Below, piece after piece: positions 44,303 to 53,324 of a DNA stretch of 64,000 nt (the stretch's first letter is position 1; every line of letters begins with the position of its first letter). Source of the stretch: Streptosporangium roseum DSM 43021 (GTDB lineage Bacteria > Actinomycetota > Actinomycetes > Streptosporangiales > Streptosporangiaceae); assembly GCF_000024865.1 (NCBI RefSeq), contig NC_013595.1:7006001-7070000 (forward strand), written 5' to 3'. A program made the translations under genes and the position numbers. The notes beneath the pieces were generated by a model. The model had not been told where the DNA came from. It saw only the letters and a list, made by a program, of their open reading frames with translations, and did not search any database.

Positions 44303-46299
44303 TCTACCCTCCCGCCGAGCGGCAGCCGATCGTCGACCACCTCCACGGCCGTGCCGTACCCGATCCCTACCGGTGGCTGGAGGATCCGTCGAGCCCGGCG
44401 ACGCGGAGCTGGCTGGCCGCCCAGGACGAGCTGTGGCGCGGCCACGCCGCCGCGCTCGCCGGGCGCGACGGATGGCACGCCCGGGTCTCCGAGCTCACCG
44501 GCGTCGGAACGGTCAGCCCGCCGGTCTGGCGCGGGGAGCGCCGGTTCTTCGTGCGCCGTACGGCCCGGCAGGAGCACGCGGTGCTCTACACCGCCACCCC
44601 CCGCCAGGCCGAGCAGGCGCTGGTCGACCCGGTGGAGCTCGACCCCACCGGCCTGACCACGCTGGACCAGTGGCAGCCCGGCCCGGACGGCCGGCTGCTG
44701 GCCTACCAGCTGTCCAGGAGCGGTGACGAGCGGTCGGAGCTGTATGTCATGGACGTCGGCACCCGGCAGATCGTCGACGGCCCCATCGACCGCTGCCGCT
44801 ACGCGCCCGTGGCGTGGCTGCCGGACGGGAAGGCGTTCTTCTACGTCCGCTCCCGCAGGGTGTGCCTGCACCGGCTCGGCACCCCGGCCGGGGATGACGT
44901 GGTGATCTGCGGGACCGACCGGTCCTACGGCCTGGGGATCAGCCACGACGGCCGCTGGCTGACGGTGTCGGCGGCGGCCGGCGGCGGCAACGACCTCTGG
45001 CTGGCCGACCTGGCCGCGTCCTCCCCGGAGCGCCCCGCGCTGCGGGTGATCCAGGAGGGGACGGACGCGGTGACGGCGCCGGCCGTCGGCCCCGACGGGC
45101 GCCTGTACCTCCTCACCACCATGGGCGCGCCCCGGGGCCGCCTGTGCGTCGCCGACCCGGCGCGTCCCGAGCCCGAGCACTGGCTCGACCTGGTCGGACC
45201 GGATCCGGAGGCGGTGATCGGCGACTTCGCGATCCTCGGCGACTCGGTGCTCCTGGTCGGCTGGACCCGGCACGCGGTCAGCGAGATCAGCGTCCACGAC
45301 CTGGACGGCGGCGAGCCGCTCGGCCGGGTGCCGCTGCCCGGTCTCGGCTCGGCCGGGCGGATGTCCGTGCGCCCCGGAGACGGGCACGAGGTCTGGTTCA
45401 CCTACACCGACAGCGTCACCCCCGGCAGCGTGCACCGCTACGACGCGCGCACCGGCCGGACCACGCTCTGGGCCGCCGCGCCCGGCGCCGCCGAGGTGCC
45501 GGAGCTGTCGGCCCGCCGGATCGTCTACCCCTCGGCGGACGGGACGCCGGTGCGGATGGTGGTGCTGGCACGCCCGGGGACCGGTCCCCGGCCGACGATC
45601 CTGTACGGCTACGGCGGGTTCGGGCTCTCGCTGACCCCCTCCTACTCCAGCTACATCCTGCCCTGGGTGGAGGCCGGAGGGGTCTTCGTCCTCGCCCAGC
45701 TGCGCGGCGGCGGCGAGGAGGGCGCGCAGTGGCACCGCGCCGGGATGCTCGACGGCAAGCAGAACGTCTTCGACGACTTCGTGGCGGCGGCGGAACGGCT
45801 CATCGCCGACGGGTGGACCACCTCCGCGCAGCTGGCCGCCTGCGGCGAGTCGAACGGCGGGCTGCTGGTCGGAGCCGCGGTGACGCAGCGGCCGGACCTG
45901 TTCGCCGCGGCGGTCTGCTCGGCCCCGCTGCTCGACATGGTCCGCTACGAGCGTTCCGGCCTCGGCCCGTCATGGCGCTCGGAGTACGGCTCGGCCTCCG
46001 ACCCGGAGCAGCTGGGCTGGCTGCTGGGCTACTCCCCCTACCACCGGGTCAGGGACGGGGTCGACTATCCGGCGACGCTGCTGACCGCCTTCGGCGGCGA
46101 CTCCCGCGTCGACCCCTTCCACGCCCGCAAGATGTGCGCGGCGCTGCAGGGGGCGACCTCGGGCTCCCGGCCGATCCTGCTGCGCCACGAGAGCGACGTC
46201 GGGCACGGGGCACGGGCCACCAGCCGGGCGGTCGGGCTGGCGGCCGACATGCTCGCCTTCCTGGCCGCGCACACCGGTCTCACGAAGGTCCCGCGGTGA
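44299..46299 (+). CDS. prolyl oligopeptidase (S9), candidate lanthipeptide leader peptidase
   Basis: A 666-aa S9A-type peptidase. The beta-propeller (about 70-390) is followed by an alpha/beta hydrolase domain with YGYGGFGLSLTPSY, LRGGGEEGAQWHRAG, the nucleophile CGESNGGLLVG, Asp in FGGDSRVDPFHA and His in SDVGHGARA. It cleaves after proline in short peptides. No signal peptide, so it is cytoplasmic. It is coupled to the exporter genes by ATGA. The only leader proline is in the LEAP motif, so cleavage there is a specific prediction. POP-type peptidases are known in other class III clusters (FlaP type). Confidence 0.92.
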   Translation: MIYPPAERQPIVDHLHGRAVPDPYRWLEDPSSPATRSWLAAQDELWRGHAAALAGRDGWHARVSELTGVGTVSPPVWRGERRFFVRRTARQEHAVLYTATPRQAEQALVDPVELDPTGLTTLDQWQPGPDGRLLAYQLSRSGDERSELYVMDVGTRQIVDGPIDRCRYAPVAWLPDGKAFFYVRSRRVCLHRLGTPAGDDVVICGTDRSYGLGISHDGRWLTVSAAAGGGNDLWLADLAASSPERPALRVIQEGTDAVTAPAVGPDGRLYLLTTMGAPRGRLCVADPARPEPEHWLDLVGPDPEAVIGDFAILGDSVLLVGWTRHAVSEISVHDLDGGEPLGRVPLPGLGSAGRMSVRPGDGHEVWFTYTDSVTPGSVHRYDARTGRTTLWAAAPGAAEVPELSARRIVYPSADGTPVRMVVLARPGTGPRPTILYGYGGFGLSLTPSYSSYILPWVEAGGVFVLAQLRGGGEEGAQWHRAGMLDGKQNVFDDFVAAAERLIADGWTTSAQLAACGESNGGLLVGAAVTQRPDLFAAAVCSAPLLDMVRYERSGLGPSWRSEYGSASDPEQLGWLLGYSPYHRVRDGVDYPATLLTAFGGDSRVDPFHARKMCAALQGATSGSRPILLRHESDVGHGARATSRAVGLAADMLAFLAAHTGLTKVPR

Positions 46300-46315
46300 C
46301 GGCGCTCGCGAGCCC

Positions 46316-46999
46316 TCACCCCCGCTCCGAAGGCCGGAGCGCCGGCCCCCCGTCCCGGTAGCGGATCAGGCCGATCTCCCGCACGTCGTCCGGCCACAGC
46401 CAGCCGGCCTCGCGGGCGATGGTGACCGCCTCCACCCGGGTCCGGGCGCCGATCTTGGCGAGGATCCGCGACAGGTAGTTGCGGACCGTGCCGCCGGACA
46501 GGAAGAGCCGGTCGGCGATCTCCCTGACCGGCGCCCCTTCCGCCGCGGCCTTGAGGACCTCCAGCTCACGGGTGGTGAGCGGGTTCTGCCTGGCGTTGAG
46601 CGCGGCGACAGCCAGCTCGGGGTCGATGACCCGCTCGCCGGCGACCACCCGGCGCACGCACTCGGCGAGCTGCCCGGCCGGGGTGTCCTTGACGACGAAC
46701 CCGCGCGCCCCGGCGTCCAGCGCCCGCCGTAGCGCCGCCGGCGTCGCCAGCCCGGTCAGGATCACCGCCTTGCACGAGGGGAGCCTGCGGCGCAGCTCCG
46801 CCGTGGCGGACAGGCCGTCGGTGCCGGGCAGGCCGATGTCGACGAGCGCGAGGTCGGGCCGGTGGACCAGGCACGAGGGCACCACGTCGTCGCCGTGCCC
46901 GACCTCGTCGACCACCTTGATGTCATGCTCGGCGGAGAGCAGGGCGACCATCGCTCCGCGGATGAGATGCATGTCCTCGGCGATCAGGACGCTTATCAC
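46316..46999 (-). CDS. LuxR/NarL-type response regulator (RamR-like)
   Basis: 227 aa from GTG 46999 (GGGGAG 9 bp upstream). The receiver is canonical: SVLIAEDMHLIRGA acidic pair, LALVDIGLPG phospho-Asp, VILTGLA Thr and VVKDTP Lys. The C-terminal LuxR HTH has LTTRELEVLKAAAEGAPVREIADRLFLSGGTVRNYLSRIL. It is convergent with the lanthipeptide operon, 16 bp from the peptidase stop. In ram/amf loci a regulator of this kind activates the synthetase promoter. Here an intact receiver and the nearby kinase at 36809 suggest a true two-component pair. Confidence 0.88.
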   Translation of the reverse strand: MISVLIAEDMHLIRGAMVALLSAEHDIKVVDEVGHGDDVVPSCLVHRPDLALVDIGLPGTDGLSATAELRRRLPSCKAVILTGLATPAALRRALDAGARGFVVKDTPAGQLAECVRRVVAGERVIDPELAVAALNARQNPLTTRELEVLKAAAEGAPVREIADRLFLSGGTVRNYLSRILAKIGARTRVEAVTIAREAGWLWPDDVREIGLIRYRDGGPALRPSERG

Positions 47000-47276
47000 C
47001 GGTCGTCTCCCCTTTTTCGGTGAGCCAATCGTGTCTCCCGGGTCACTGCTGCTACCCCGGGCAGTCAGACGACTACCCTGGATAGCGGAGTTAACCATCG
47101 GACCGCCGATCCGGACGGGGAAATCGCGGTCCTGCCGGGCGGTGCCCCGGCGCGGGGCACCGCGGGCGGGTGTCCGGAAACCCGGCGGGCGCGACAGATG
47201 GGCATGACCGTATTGCCTTGATCATCCGCTTCGCTGATGATGAGGGTCGTGTCCGCCGCGCCGGAATGAGGGCCTG

Positions 47277-48440
47277 TTGCTCTACAACCCGTTCGACCAC
47301 GCGCTGCAAGAGAACCCCTACCCCACCTACGCGCGGCTCCGCGACGGAGCGCCGCTCTACCGCAACGACGAGCTGGACTTCTGGGCGCTGTCCCGGCACG
47401 CCGACGTCAACGCGGCGTTCCGCGACCCGGCCCTGTTCTCCAGCGCCCACGGCGTCTCCCTGGAGATGTGGGACCCGGACGCGTCCGGCCTGGTGGGGTT
47501 CCTGGCGATGGACCCGCCCCGCCACACCCGCATGCGGGCGCTCGTCTCCCGGGGCTTCACACCCGCCCGCGTGGCCGGTCTGGAGCCCGCCGTGCGCGCG
47601 GTCGCCCGCGAGCTCCTGGCTCCGGCCCTGGAGGCGGGGACGTTCGACTTCGCCGGGGTCGTGTCGGCGATCCCGGTGTACGTCATCTCCGAGCTGCTCG
47701 GCGTCCCCCGGGAGGATCGGGCGGAGATGCTGCGCCTGTCCGAGATCCTCATCACCCGCTACGACGGCGACACCGAGATACCGCAGACGTTCTGGGAGGC
47801 CGCCGGCACGCTGACCGCCGCCTACAAGGAGCTGATCGCCGAACGGCGGGCCCGGCCGCACGACGACCTCGTCAGCGCGCTCGTCCTGGCCGACGTCGAC
47901 GGCGACCGGCTCGGCGACGACGAGATCGTCGCCGTGCTCTCGCTGATCGGCGTCGCGGGCAACGAGTCGGTGACCAAGCTGGCGGCGAACGCCTGGTACC
48001 AGGCCTGGCTCCACCCCGGCCAGCGGGCGATCGCGTGGCGGGGGGCGATCGCGGCCTGGGTGGAGGAGACGCTCCGCTACGACGGGTCCGCGCAGATGGT
48101 CGCCCGCCGGCTCACCCGCGACACCGTCCTGTACGGCACGACGGTCCCGGCCGGCGCCCGCATGGTGCTGCTCGGCGCGTCCGCCAACCGCGACCCCCGC
48201 GTCTTCCCGGACGCGGACCGCTACGACCTGACCCGCGACACCGGGCAGGCTCTGGCCTTCGGGTCCGGCCCGCACTTCTGCCTCGGGGCGGCCCTGGCCC
48301 GCCTCCAGCTCAGGGTCGTCCTGGAGGAGCTCGTCGCCGCGGTGGAAGGCTACGACGTCGACGAGACGGGCATCGAGTTCGTGCACTCGCCGAACCTGCG
48401 CGGCTTCCGCGCGCTGCCGACCACGGTCACGCTCCGCTAG
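47277..48440 (+). CDS. cytochrome P450, soluble class I type
   Basis: A 387-aa P450. Helix I is LIGVAGNESVTKLAAN (AGNES in place of the usual AGHET). The ExxR is in WVEETLRYDGSAQ, and the heme loop is FGSGPHFCLGAALARLQ. The TTG at 47277 follows GAGGGCC. No ferredoxin gene is adjacent, so redox partners are elsewhere. It is divergent from the RamR-like regulator across 277 bp. A tailoring role for the peptide is possible but unsupported. Confidence 0.9.
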   Translation: MLYNPFDHALQENPYPTYARLRDGAPLYRNDELDFWALSRHADVNAAFRDPALFSSAHGVSLEMWDPDASGLVGFLAMDPPRHTRMRALVSRGFTPARVAGLEPAVRAVARELLAPALEAGTFDFAGVVSAIPVYVISELLGVPREDRAEMLRLSEILITRYDGDTEIPQTFWEAAGTLTAAYKELIAERRARPHDDLVSALVLADVDGDRLGDDEIVAVLSLIGVAGNESVTKLAANAWYQAWLHPGQRAIAWRGAIAAWVEETLRYDGSAQMVARRLTRDTVLYGTTVPAGARMVLLGASANRDPRVFPDADRYDLTRDTGQALAFGSGPHFCLGAALARLQLRVVLEELVAAVEGYDVDETGIEFVHSPNLRGFRALPTTVTLR

Positions 48441-48446
48441 GAGCCG

Positions 48447-48475
48447 GCCGGCGGCGTTCCGCCGTCCCCGCCGGC
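48447..48475. terminator. hairpin between convergent genes
   Basis: GCCGGCGG-13 nt-CCGCCGGC forms a perfect 8-bp stem in the 51-bp gap between the P450 and the methyltransferase. Confidence 0.5.
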
Positions 48476-48491
48476 GCGTCCGGGGCCGCGT

Positions 48492-49253
48492 TCACGCTCC
48501 GGCCGGGAGCCTGCCGACCCCGCCGTACAGTCCTGTGGGAGCGGGATCGGCGGCGGTGGGACGCCACAGCGCCAGATCGACCAGGCCCGGCTCCAGCAGC
48601 TCGAAGCCGGCGAACAGGTCGGCGATCTCCGCGCGGGTGCGCACGTAGGCCTGCGAGGCCTTCCGTATCTGTTCCTTGCGGTCCTCCCACCCCTCCACCC
48701 CGCCGTGGGAGATCGCCAGGAAGCTCCCCGCGGGCAGGGCGTCCCGGAAGGTCCCCACGATCCGCGCGGGGTCGTCCTCGTCGGAGACGAAGTGCAGCAG
48801 CGCCACCATCAGCAGGCCGACCGGCTGGGACCAGTCGATGAAGTCCCGCACCACGGGCTCGTCCAGGATCCTCTGCGGCTCCGTGGCGTCGCCGCCGACG
48901 ATGCGCACCCTGTCGGAGCCGGCCATGAGCGCGCGGGCGTGCGCCAGGACGATCTCGTCGTGGTCGACGTACACGACACGCGTGTCGGGCGCGATCGCGT
49001 GGGCGATCTCGTGGACGTTGCCGCTGGCCGGCAGCCCCGCTCCGATGTCGAGGAACTGGCGGACGCCCTGGTCCACGAGGTGGCCCACCACCCTGCCGAG
49101 GAATCGGCGGTTCTCCACGAACGACCTGCGCACGTCCGGGCTGAGCTCCAGGATCCGCCGCGCGGCCTCGCGGTCGGCGGGGAAGTTCTCCCGCCCGCCG
49201 ATCATCCAGTCGTAGACGCGGGCCGGGTGCGGCTTGGACGTGTCGAAGTTCAC
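48492..49253 (-). CDS. SAM-dependent methyltransferase (DUF574 type)
   Basis: A 253-aa actinobacterial S-adenosyl methyltransferase family protein. It has the signature opening TSKPHPARVYDWMIGGRENFPAD, QFLDIGAGLPASGNVHE (SAM glycine loop), RVVYVDHDEIVLAHARAL and PVGLLMVALLHFVSDEDDP. The substrate is unknown for the family. The GTG at 49253 (VNFDTSKP) was chosen, with GAAAGGTGG 6 bp upstream; the longer frame upstream is low-complexity. Confidence 0.9.
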   Translation of the reverse strand: MNFDTSKPHPARVYDWMIGGRENFPADREAARRILELSPDVRRSFVENRRFLGRVVGHLVDQGVRQFLDIGAGLPASGNVHEIAHAIAPDTRVVYVDHDEIVLAHARALMAGSDRVRIVGGDATEPQRILDEPVVRDFIDWSQPVGLLMVALLHFVSDEDDPARIVGTFRDALPAGSFLAISHGGVEGWEDRKEQIRKASQAYVRTRAEIADLFAGFELLEPGLVDLALWRPTAADPAPTGLYGGVGRLPAGA

Positions 49254-49351
49254 GCGTGACCACCTTTCGCTGTCGGGGGGGCGGTGGGCGCCACAGTAGT
49301 GCTCAGCGGGGGCGGCGGTCTCCGGAGGCGGCCATCGGGAGGGCAGGCCGG

Positions 49352-50494
49352 TCACGCCAGGCAGCGGAGCCTGTCGCGGACCTCCGTGAGCACGTCGGCC
49401 GTCTGCTGCGGCATGCATGCCGCCACCGTCAACCTGGCGAACGCCTCGTGGTAGCCGTCCGCGTCCGGGCCGTCCAGCACGAAGTCATTGTTGAACTGAT
49501 GGACCGAGACCACCGGGTCCATGCCGGGGATGCGGAACATCGTGAACGGCGCCGACCTCGGCAGGTAGGACGACGCGAGCCTCGTCACCTGCAGCGTGAC
49601 GTGCGACTGCTTCGACATGCCGATCAGATGGCTCAGCTGGTCGGCCTGGACCTGCGGCCCGGCGATGCACCGCAGCAGCGCCGCCTCGTCGACGATCGCC
49701 CACAGCGTCGGACCGCTCTCCCGGGCCAGTGCCTCCTGCCGCCGCACGGTCGTCTCCACCGCCCCCTCGACCAGGTCCGGCGGGGGGAAGGGGTTCTGGG
49801 ACACGCGGACCGCGGCCGCCGCGTACTCGGCGGTCTGCAGCAGCGGGGGGACGAACTGGAGCTGGTAGGTGCGGATCAGCTCGGCACGCTGCTCCAGGCC
49901 GAACGTCGCCGACACCCACAGCGGGATGGGGGGCATGTCCCACCAGCCGGGCCCGCGCTCGCCGCGGGCGATCGACAGGATCGCCTCCCGCTGGAAGCGG
50001 GCGGTCACGCCATAGAGGGTGAGCAGCGCTTCGACGTCGTCGAGTGGGGTCTCAGTCTCGGCGACGCCGTTCTCTATGGACGTGACCACCCGCTCATCGA
50101 CGTCGACCATGTCCCCGGCTTGCGCCGGAGACAGCCCGCGCGCCTCCCGCAGGAGCCGCAGCCGCTCGCCCAGAACAGCGCGCTGGCCGACATCGAGCTT
50201 TCCGACGAGGCGCGGCGGGTTCTCCTCGATGTCGGGGAGAACCTGACCGCTGTCGCCGGAAGAGAAAGGGCTAGGGATGTCATCCCCCACAAGCCATCCC
50301 ACAGGCACCCGGAGCAGCACAGCGAGCGCTGTGAGCTGCTCCAGGGTCGGATTGGTCCGCTGGCCCTTGCTCAGCTGGTGAATGTAGACGTGAGTGGTCT
50401 GCACTCCCGCGTCGGTGACGGCTCTCGCTGCCCTCCGGGTGGAATAGCCGCGGTGACGCAGCGCCTCCCCCAGTCGCTCGGCGAGATTCGCCAC
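49352..50494 (-). CDS. XRE-type regulator with two HTH domains and DUF5753-like C-terminus
   Basis: A 380-aa protein. The first HTH (residues 1-75) is LAERLGEALRHRGYSTRRAA with HVYIHQLSKGQRTNPTLEQL. The second HTH (about 105-165) is LGERLRLLREARGLSPAQAGDMVDVDERVVTSIENG. The C-terminal DUF5753-like domain (about 190-375) includes LIRTYQLQFVPPLLQTAEYAAA and VHQFNNDFVLDGPDADGYHEAF. Single-HTH versions usually pair with a DUF397 gene, and none is seen here. It may act with the neighbouring methyltransferase gene (same strand, about 100 bp downstream). Confidence 0.87.
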   Translation of the reverse strand: MANLAERLGEALRHRGYSTRRAARAVTDAGVQTTHVYIHQLSKGQRTNPTLEQLTALAVLLRVPVGWLVGDDIPSPFSSGDSGQVLPDIEENPPRLVGKLDVGQRAVLGERLRLLREARGLSPAQAGDMVDVDERVVTSIENGVAETETPLDDVEALLTLYGVTARFQREAILSIARGERGPGWWDMPPIPLWVSATFGLEQRAELIRTYQLQFVPPLLQTAEYAAAAVRVSQNPFPPPDLVEGAVETTVRRQEALARESGPTLWAIVDEAALLRCIAGPQVQADQLSHLIGMSKQSHVTLQVTRLASSYLPRSAPFTMFRIPGMDPVVSVHQFNNDFVLDGPDADGYHEAFARLTVAACMPQQTADVLTEVRDRLRCLA

Positions 50495-50620
50495 GCATAC
50501 CCTCCTGTCCGGGAACGACCGTGTACGTGACGCGAGGAGCTCAGAATACGCGCGTTAACCGTCAGTTAACAGCCCTAATCTCAGACGGTTCGGCGCGGCG
50601 GCGGGCCCGCGCCCGGCGGG

Positions 50621-51859
50621 TCAGCGACCGCGGCCGGAGGGGGTCTCCCGGCGGGACAGCACCGGCGTGACGGGGCGGCCGAGGAAGCGGGAGACGTCCT
50701 CGGCCTCCGCCTGGACGGGGAGCCGCTCCCCCTCGAACGGGGAGACCGTGAGCGTGGGGCCGTTCAGGCTCCAGGTGCCCCGGATCACGCCGTCGACCAG
50801 CACCGTGGCACGCAGGATGCCTCCGCCGGGGTGCACCGCGCGGGCGTGGGCGTCGGCCAGGACGCCGGAGCGGGTGCGCCAGCCCAGGAGGTATTCGTCG
50901 AAGGCGGGCAGGAGCCGTACGGCGTGCGGCGCCGCCGCGGATCCGGACGCGATCTCGAACCCGGACGCCGTCTCGGACCCGGACGCGGTCTCGATCCCGG
51001 TCCCGGACGCGTTCTCGGACGCGGTCTCGATCCCGGGCGCGGTCTCGATCCCGGACCCGGACGCGGTCTCGGACGCGGTCTCGATCCCGGGCGCGGTCCC
51101 CCGCAGGCGCCAGCCTCCCCCGGGCAGCTCGTCGAGCGAGCCGGCGATCAGCCGCCAGCCGGCCCGGGCGTCCCTGAGCGGCAGGCCGGACCAGGCGGCC
51201 AGGTCGGCCGACGTGGCGGGGGCGTGGGCGCGCAGATAGCGGCGGGCGAGTTCGGCCAGGGAGCGATCCCGGTCGAGGGAGGAGGCCACCGGGGCACCGA
51301 GCCAGTCGGCCGCGTGCACGTAGGTCGGCTTACCCGCGCCGGGCACACCGTCCCGCCCGCTGGGGCCGAGGACGACCAGGCCGTGGGCCGCGCCCAGGGC
51401 GGCCAGATGGACGATCGCCTGTCCGGTGGCGAGGAGGCCGCGCGCGGACAGCCGTTCCCCCAGCTCGGCCTTCGTCAGCGGCCCCTGCCCTTCGAGGGCC
51501 CGCACGACGGCCGGGAGCAACGTCTCCGGCGACCCGGCCACCCCCTCCTGGCCGATCCGGCGGATCGCGTCGCGCGCCAGCGCCGGGCCGGACAGGGAGA
51601 TCAGCCAGCCCAGGTCCTCGGGCAGCACGTAGTGCAGGGTGCCGCGCGGCCCCCAGGCGCGGACGATCGAACGCTCCCGGACGGCGGCCTCGACGTCCTC
51701 CCGGGTCAGACCGGTCGAGCGGACGCGGAAGGCCAGGGCCGCCGCGGTGACGTCCTGGGCCTGTACGGCCAGCAGCCGCCCGACGAGGCCGGGCACTCCC
51801 AGGGGAGCGGGCCGGAGCAGCGACTGCGCCGCGAGCCGTTCTCTGCGGAGGTCGTTCAC
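50621..51859 (-). CDS. winged-helix DNA-binding domain protein (HTH_42/YcaQ-like)
   Basis: A 412-aa protein of the HTH_42 family: LLAVQAQDVTAAALAFRVRSTGLTREDVEAA, RAWGPRGTLHYVLPEDLGWL, ARRYLRAHAPATSADLAAWSGLPLRDA and VRLLPAFDEYLLGWRTR. Related YcaQ/AlkZ proteins are DNA glycosylases for bulky or crosslink lesions. This shorter actinobacterial type is uncharacterised, so activity is uncertain. A Ser/Glu/Gly/Thr insertion of about 50 residues, encoded by a minisatellite, interrupts it. The start is GTG 51859 with GGGAGG. Confidence 0.82.
   Translation of the reverse strand: MNDLRRERLAAQSLLRPAPLGVPGLVGRLLAVQAQDVTAAALAFRVRSTGLTREDVEAAVRERSIVRAWGPRGTLHYVLPEDLGWLISLSGPALARDAIRRIGQEGVAGSPETLLPAVVRALEGQGPLTKAELGERLSARGLLATGQAIVHLAALGAAHGLVVLGPSGRDGVPGAGKPTYVHAADWLGAPVASSLDRDRSLAELARRYLRAHAPATSADLAAWSGLPLRDARAGWRLIAGSLDELPGGGWRLRGTAPGIETASETASGSGIETAPGIETASENASGTGIETASGSETASGFEIASGSAAAPHAVRLLPAFDEYLLGWRTRSGVLADAHARAVHPGGGILRATVLVDGVIRGTWSLNGPTLTVSPFEGERLPVQAEAEDVSRFLGRPVTPVLSRRETPSGRGR
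50950..51095 (-). repeat. coding minisatellite (GIETAS-type units)
   Basis: Degenerate direct repeats of gacgcggtctcgatcccgg-like units encode about 50 residues of GIETAS/SGTGIETAS/ASGSE inside the winged-helix protein. The repeats are in frame and likely variable in copy number. Confidence 0.75.
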
Positions 51860-52106
51860 GCCGCCTCCCGCGCGGACCGCCCGACCGGGAGCACGCCGCG
51901 GGGTCCGGACGGCGGAGCCGGGTCCGGGCCGGGAACGCCCTTCGGCCTGGGAATCCTCACCCGTCACCCACCCCGCATGCCGAAACGAACCCGCTCTCGC
52001 CCCCGTTCACCGGGTTACCCTAGCGTGCCGTGGCGACCGTCGCAGTGGCACCGTCCACGCGGCGTACGGGCCGGGATTGTCGTGCGAAAGCCTTACGGTA
52101 GGGCGC

Positions 52107-53324
52107 GTGCCAGAGACGAACCACGAGATCACCCTCGACTCGGCCCTCACCGAGGAGGCCGTGCTCGCGACCTACCGCCGGATGTTCGCCGCGCTTGCGC
52201 GCGACAGCGGCGCGGTGGTCGACGAGCCCGCGCTGGTCGACATCGCCGAAACGCTGTTCGCGGCGTTCGCCGAGGCCGGTGAGGAGTGGCTGACCCACGA
52301 GCAGATGCGCCACGTCTGCCGGGCCTATCCGCTCGACCAGTTCGAGAACCGGCTGCGGGTGCTCAAGGGCCTCGGCGCGATCCGCGAGGTGTTCCCCAAG
52401 CCCAACCAGCTCCGATACCGCGCGTCGTTCACCAGCGTGGTGGGGCTGATGTTCATCCGGCGGATGATGGACGACGGCGGCCAGTCGGAGATGCACCGGC
52501 TGCTCGCGCTGGAGGACCTCAACGTCGCCGACCCCCGCACGACCATGGAGGAGGCCCGCCTCAGCGCGCAGAACCTGTCGCGGGCGTTCCGGCTCTGGGC
52601 GCTGGAGCTGATCACGCTGACCGGCGGCACCATCGAGGAGCTGCGCGAGCAGGCCCCCAAGCTCTGGGGCACCGAGGAGATCGCCCGCAGGGCGCAGAGC
52701 CTGCACGGCACGATCCTCACCCGCTGGCCGGATCTCGACCGCACCTGCACCGAGCTGCGCGCCGCCATCTACTCCTACAGCGACGCCTCCCGCCGCGCCG
52801 CCGGACGCCTGGCCGACTCCGCCGGCACGACCAGGAACCTGACCCTGCTGCCCGCGGAGACCTGGCGCACCTTCGCGCAGACCGCCTCCAAGGAGCGTCT
52901 CGCGGCGGTGCTCGACGGGTTCGTCTTCGACGCCCCCGCCCCCTGGCACGACCCCGCGGCGATCGTCCGGGCGGTGGACGAGAGTCCCCGGCCCGCGCCC
53001 GCCCAGCCCACTCCCCCGCGCTCGGCCCTGCCCGACCCCGGCCCCGCCGACTCCCACGATCCCGGCACCGGGGGTCTCGACCACCTGACCGCCGTCGCCG
53101 AGGCCGCGCTCGCCGGGCGCTCCTCCGCCCGGCTGGAGGAGCTGCTCACCGCCGACGGCGAGTGGGTCTCCGCCCGCCGCCTGCTGGCCGATCTCGTCTC
53201 GGCCGACCTGCGCCCGGAGTCCCCCTACCGCCTGCGCTGGTCCGACTCCCTCACCGCCGACCCCGGCACCGAGCCCGCCTGGCTGTCCCACGGCTACCTG
53301 GAGAGGACCGGCCATGACGCCTGA
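52107..53324 (+). CDS. kleisin-like subunit candidate of an SMC-type complex
   Basis: A 405-aa protein, first of three overlapping genes. The N-terminal winged-helix-like part is EWLTHEQMRHVCRAYPLDQFENRLRVLKGLGAIREV. A long helical section includes SAQNLSRAFRLWALELITLTGG and KLWGTEEIARRAQSLHGTI. A Pro-rich linker (about 290-320) precedes a C-terminal small domain (LEELLTADGEWVSARRLLADLV). This order (WHD, helical neck binder, flexible linker, WHD) is that of MukF/JetA kleisins, but no direct family match is claimed. GTG start; it overlaps the next gene by 11 bp. Confidence 0.72.
   Translation: MPETNHEITLDSALTEEAVLATYRRMFAALARDSGAVVDEPALVDIAETLFAAFAEAGEEWLTHEQMRHVCRAYPLDQFENRLRVLKGLGAIREVFPKPNQLRYRASFTSVVGLMFIRRMMDDGGQSEMHRLLALEDLNVADPRTTMEEARLSAQNLSRAFRLWALELITLTGGTIEELREQAPKLWGTEEIARRAQSLHGTILTRWPDLDRTCTELRAAIYSYSDASRRAAGRLADSAGTTRNLTLLPAETWRTFAQTASKERLAAVLDGFVFDAPAPWHDPAAIVRAVDESPRPAPAQPTPPRSALPDPGPADSHDPGTGGLDHLTAVAEAALAGRSSARLEELLTADGEWVSARRLLADLVSADLRPESPYRLRWSDSLTADPGTEPAWLSHGYLERTGHDA

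Noticed and set aside
42481..46299. A single 1272-codon ABC transporter-peptidase fusion
   Set aside because: Between about 43350 and 44298 this frame is nonsense, while the true ATPase domain is in the next frame; the peptidase has its own ATG with ATGA overlap.
47221..47241. ATCATC...GATGAT dyad before the P450 as an operator
   Set aside because: The arms are simple triplets and short; more likely chance. No matching second copy was found near the regulator.
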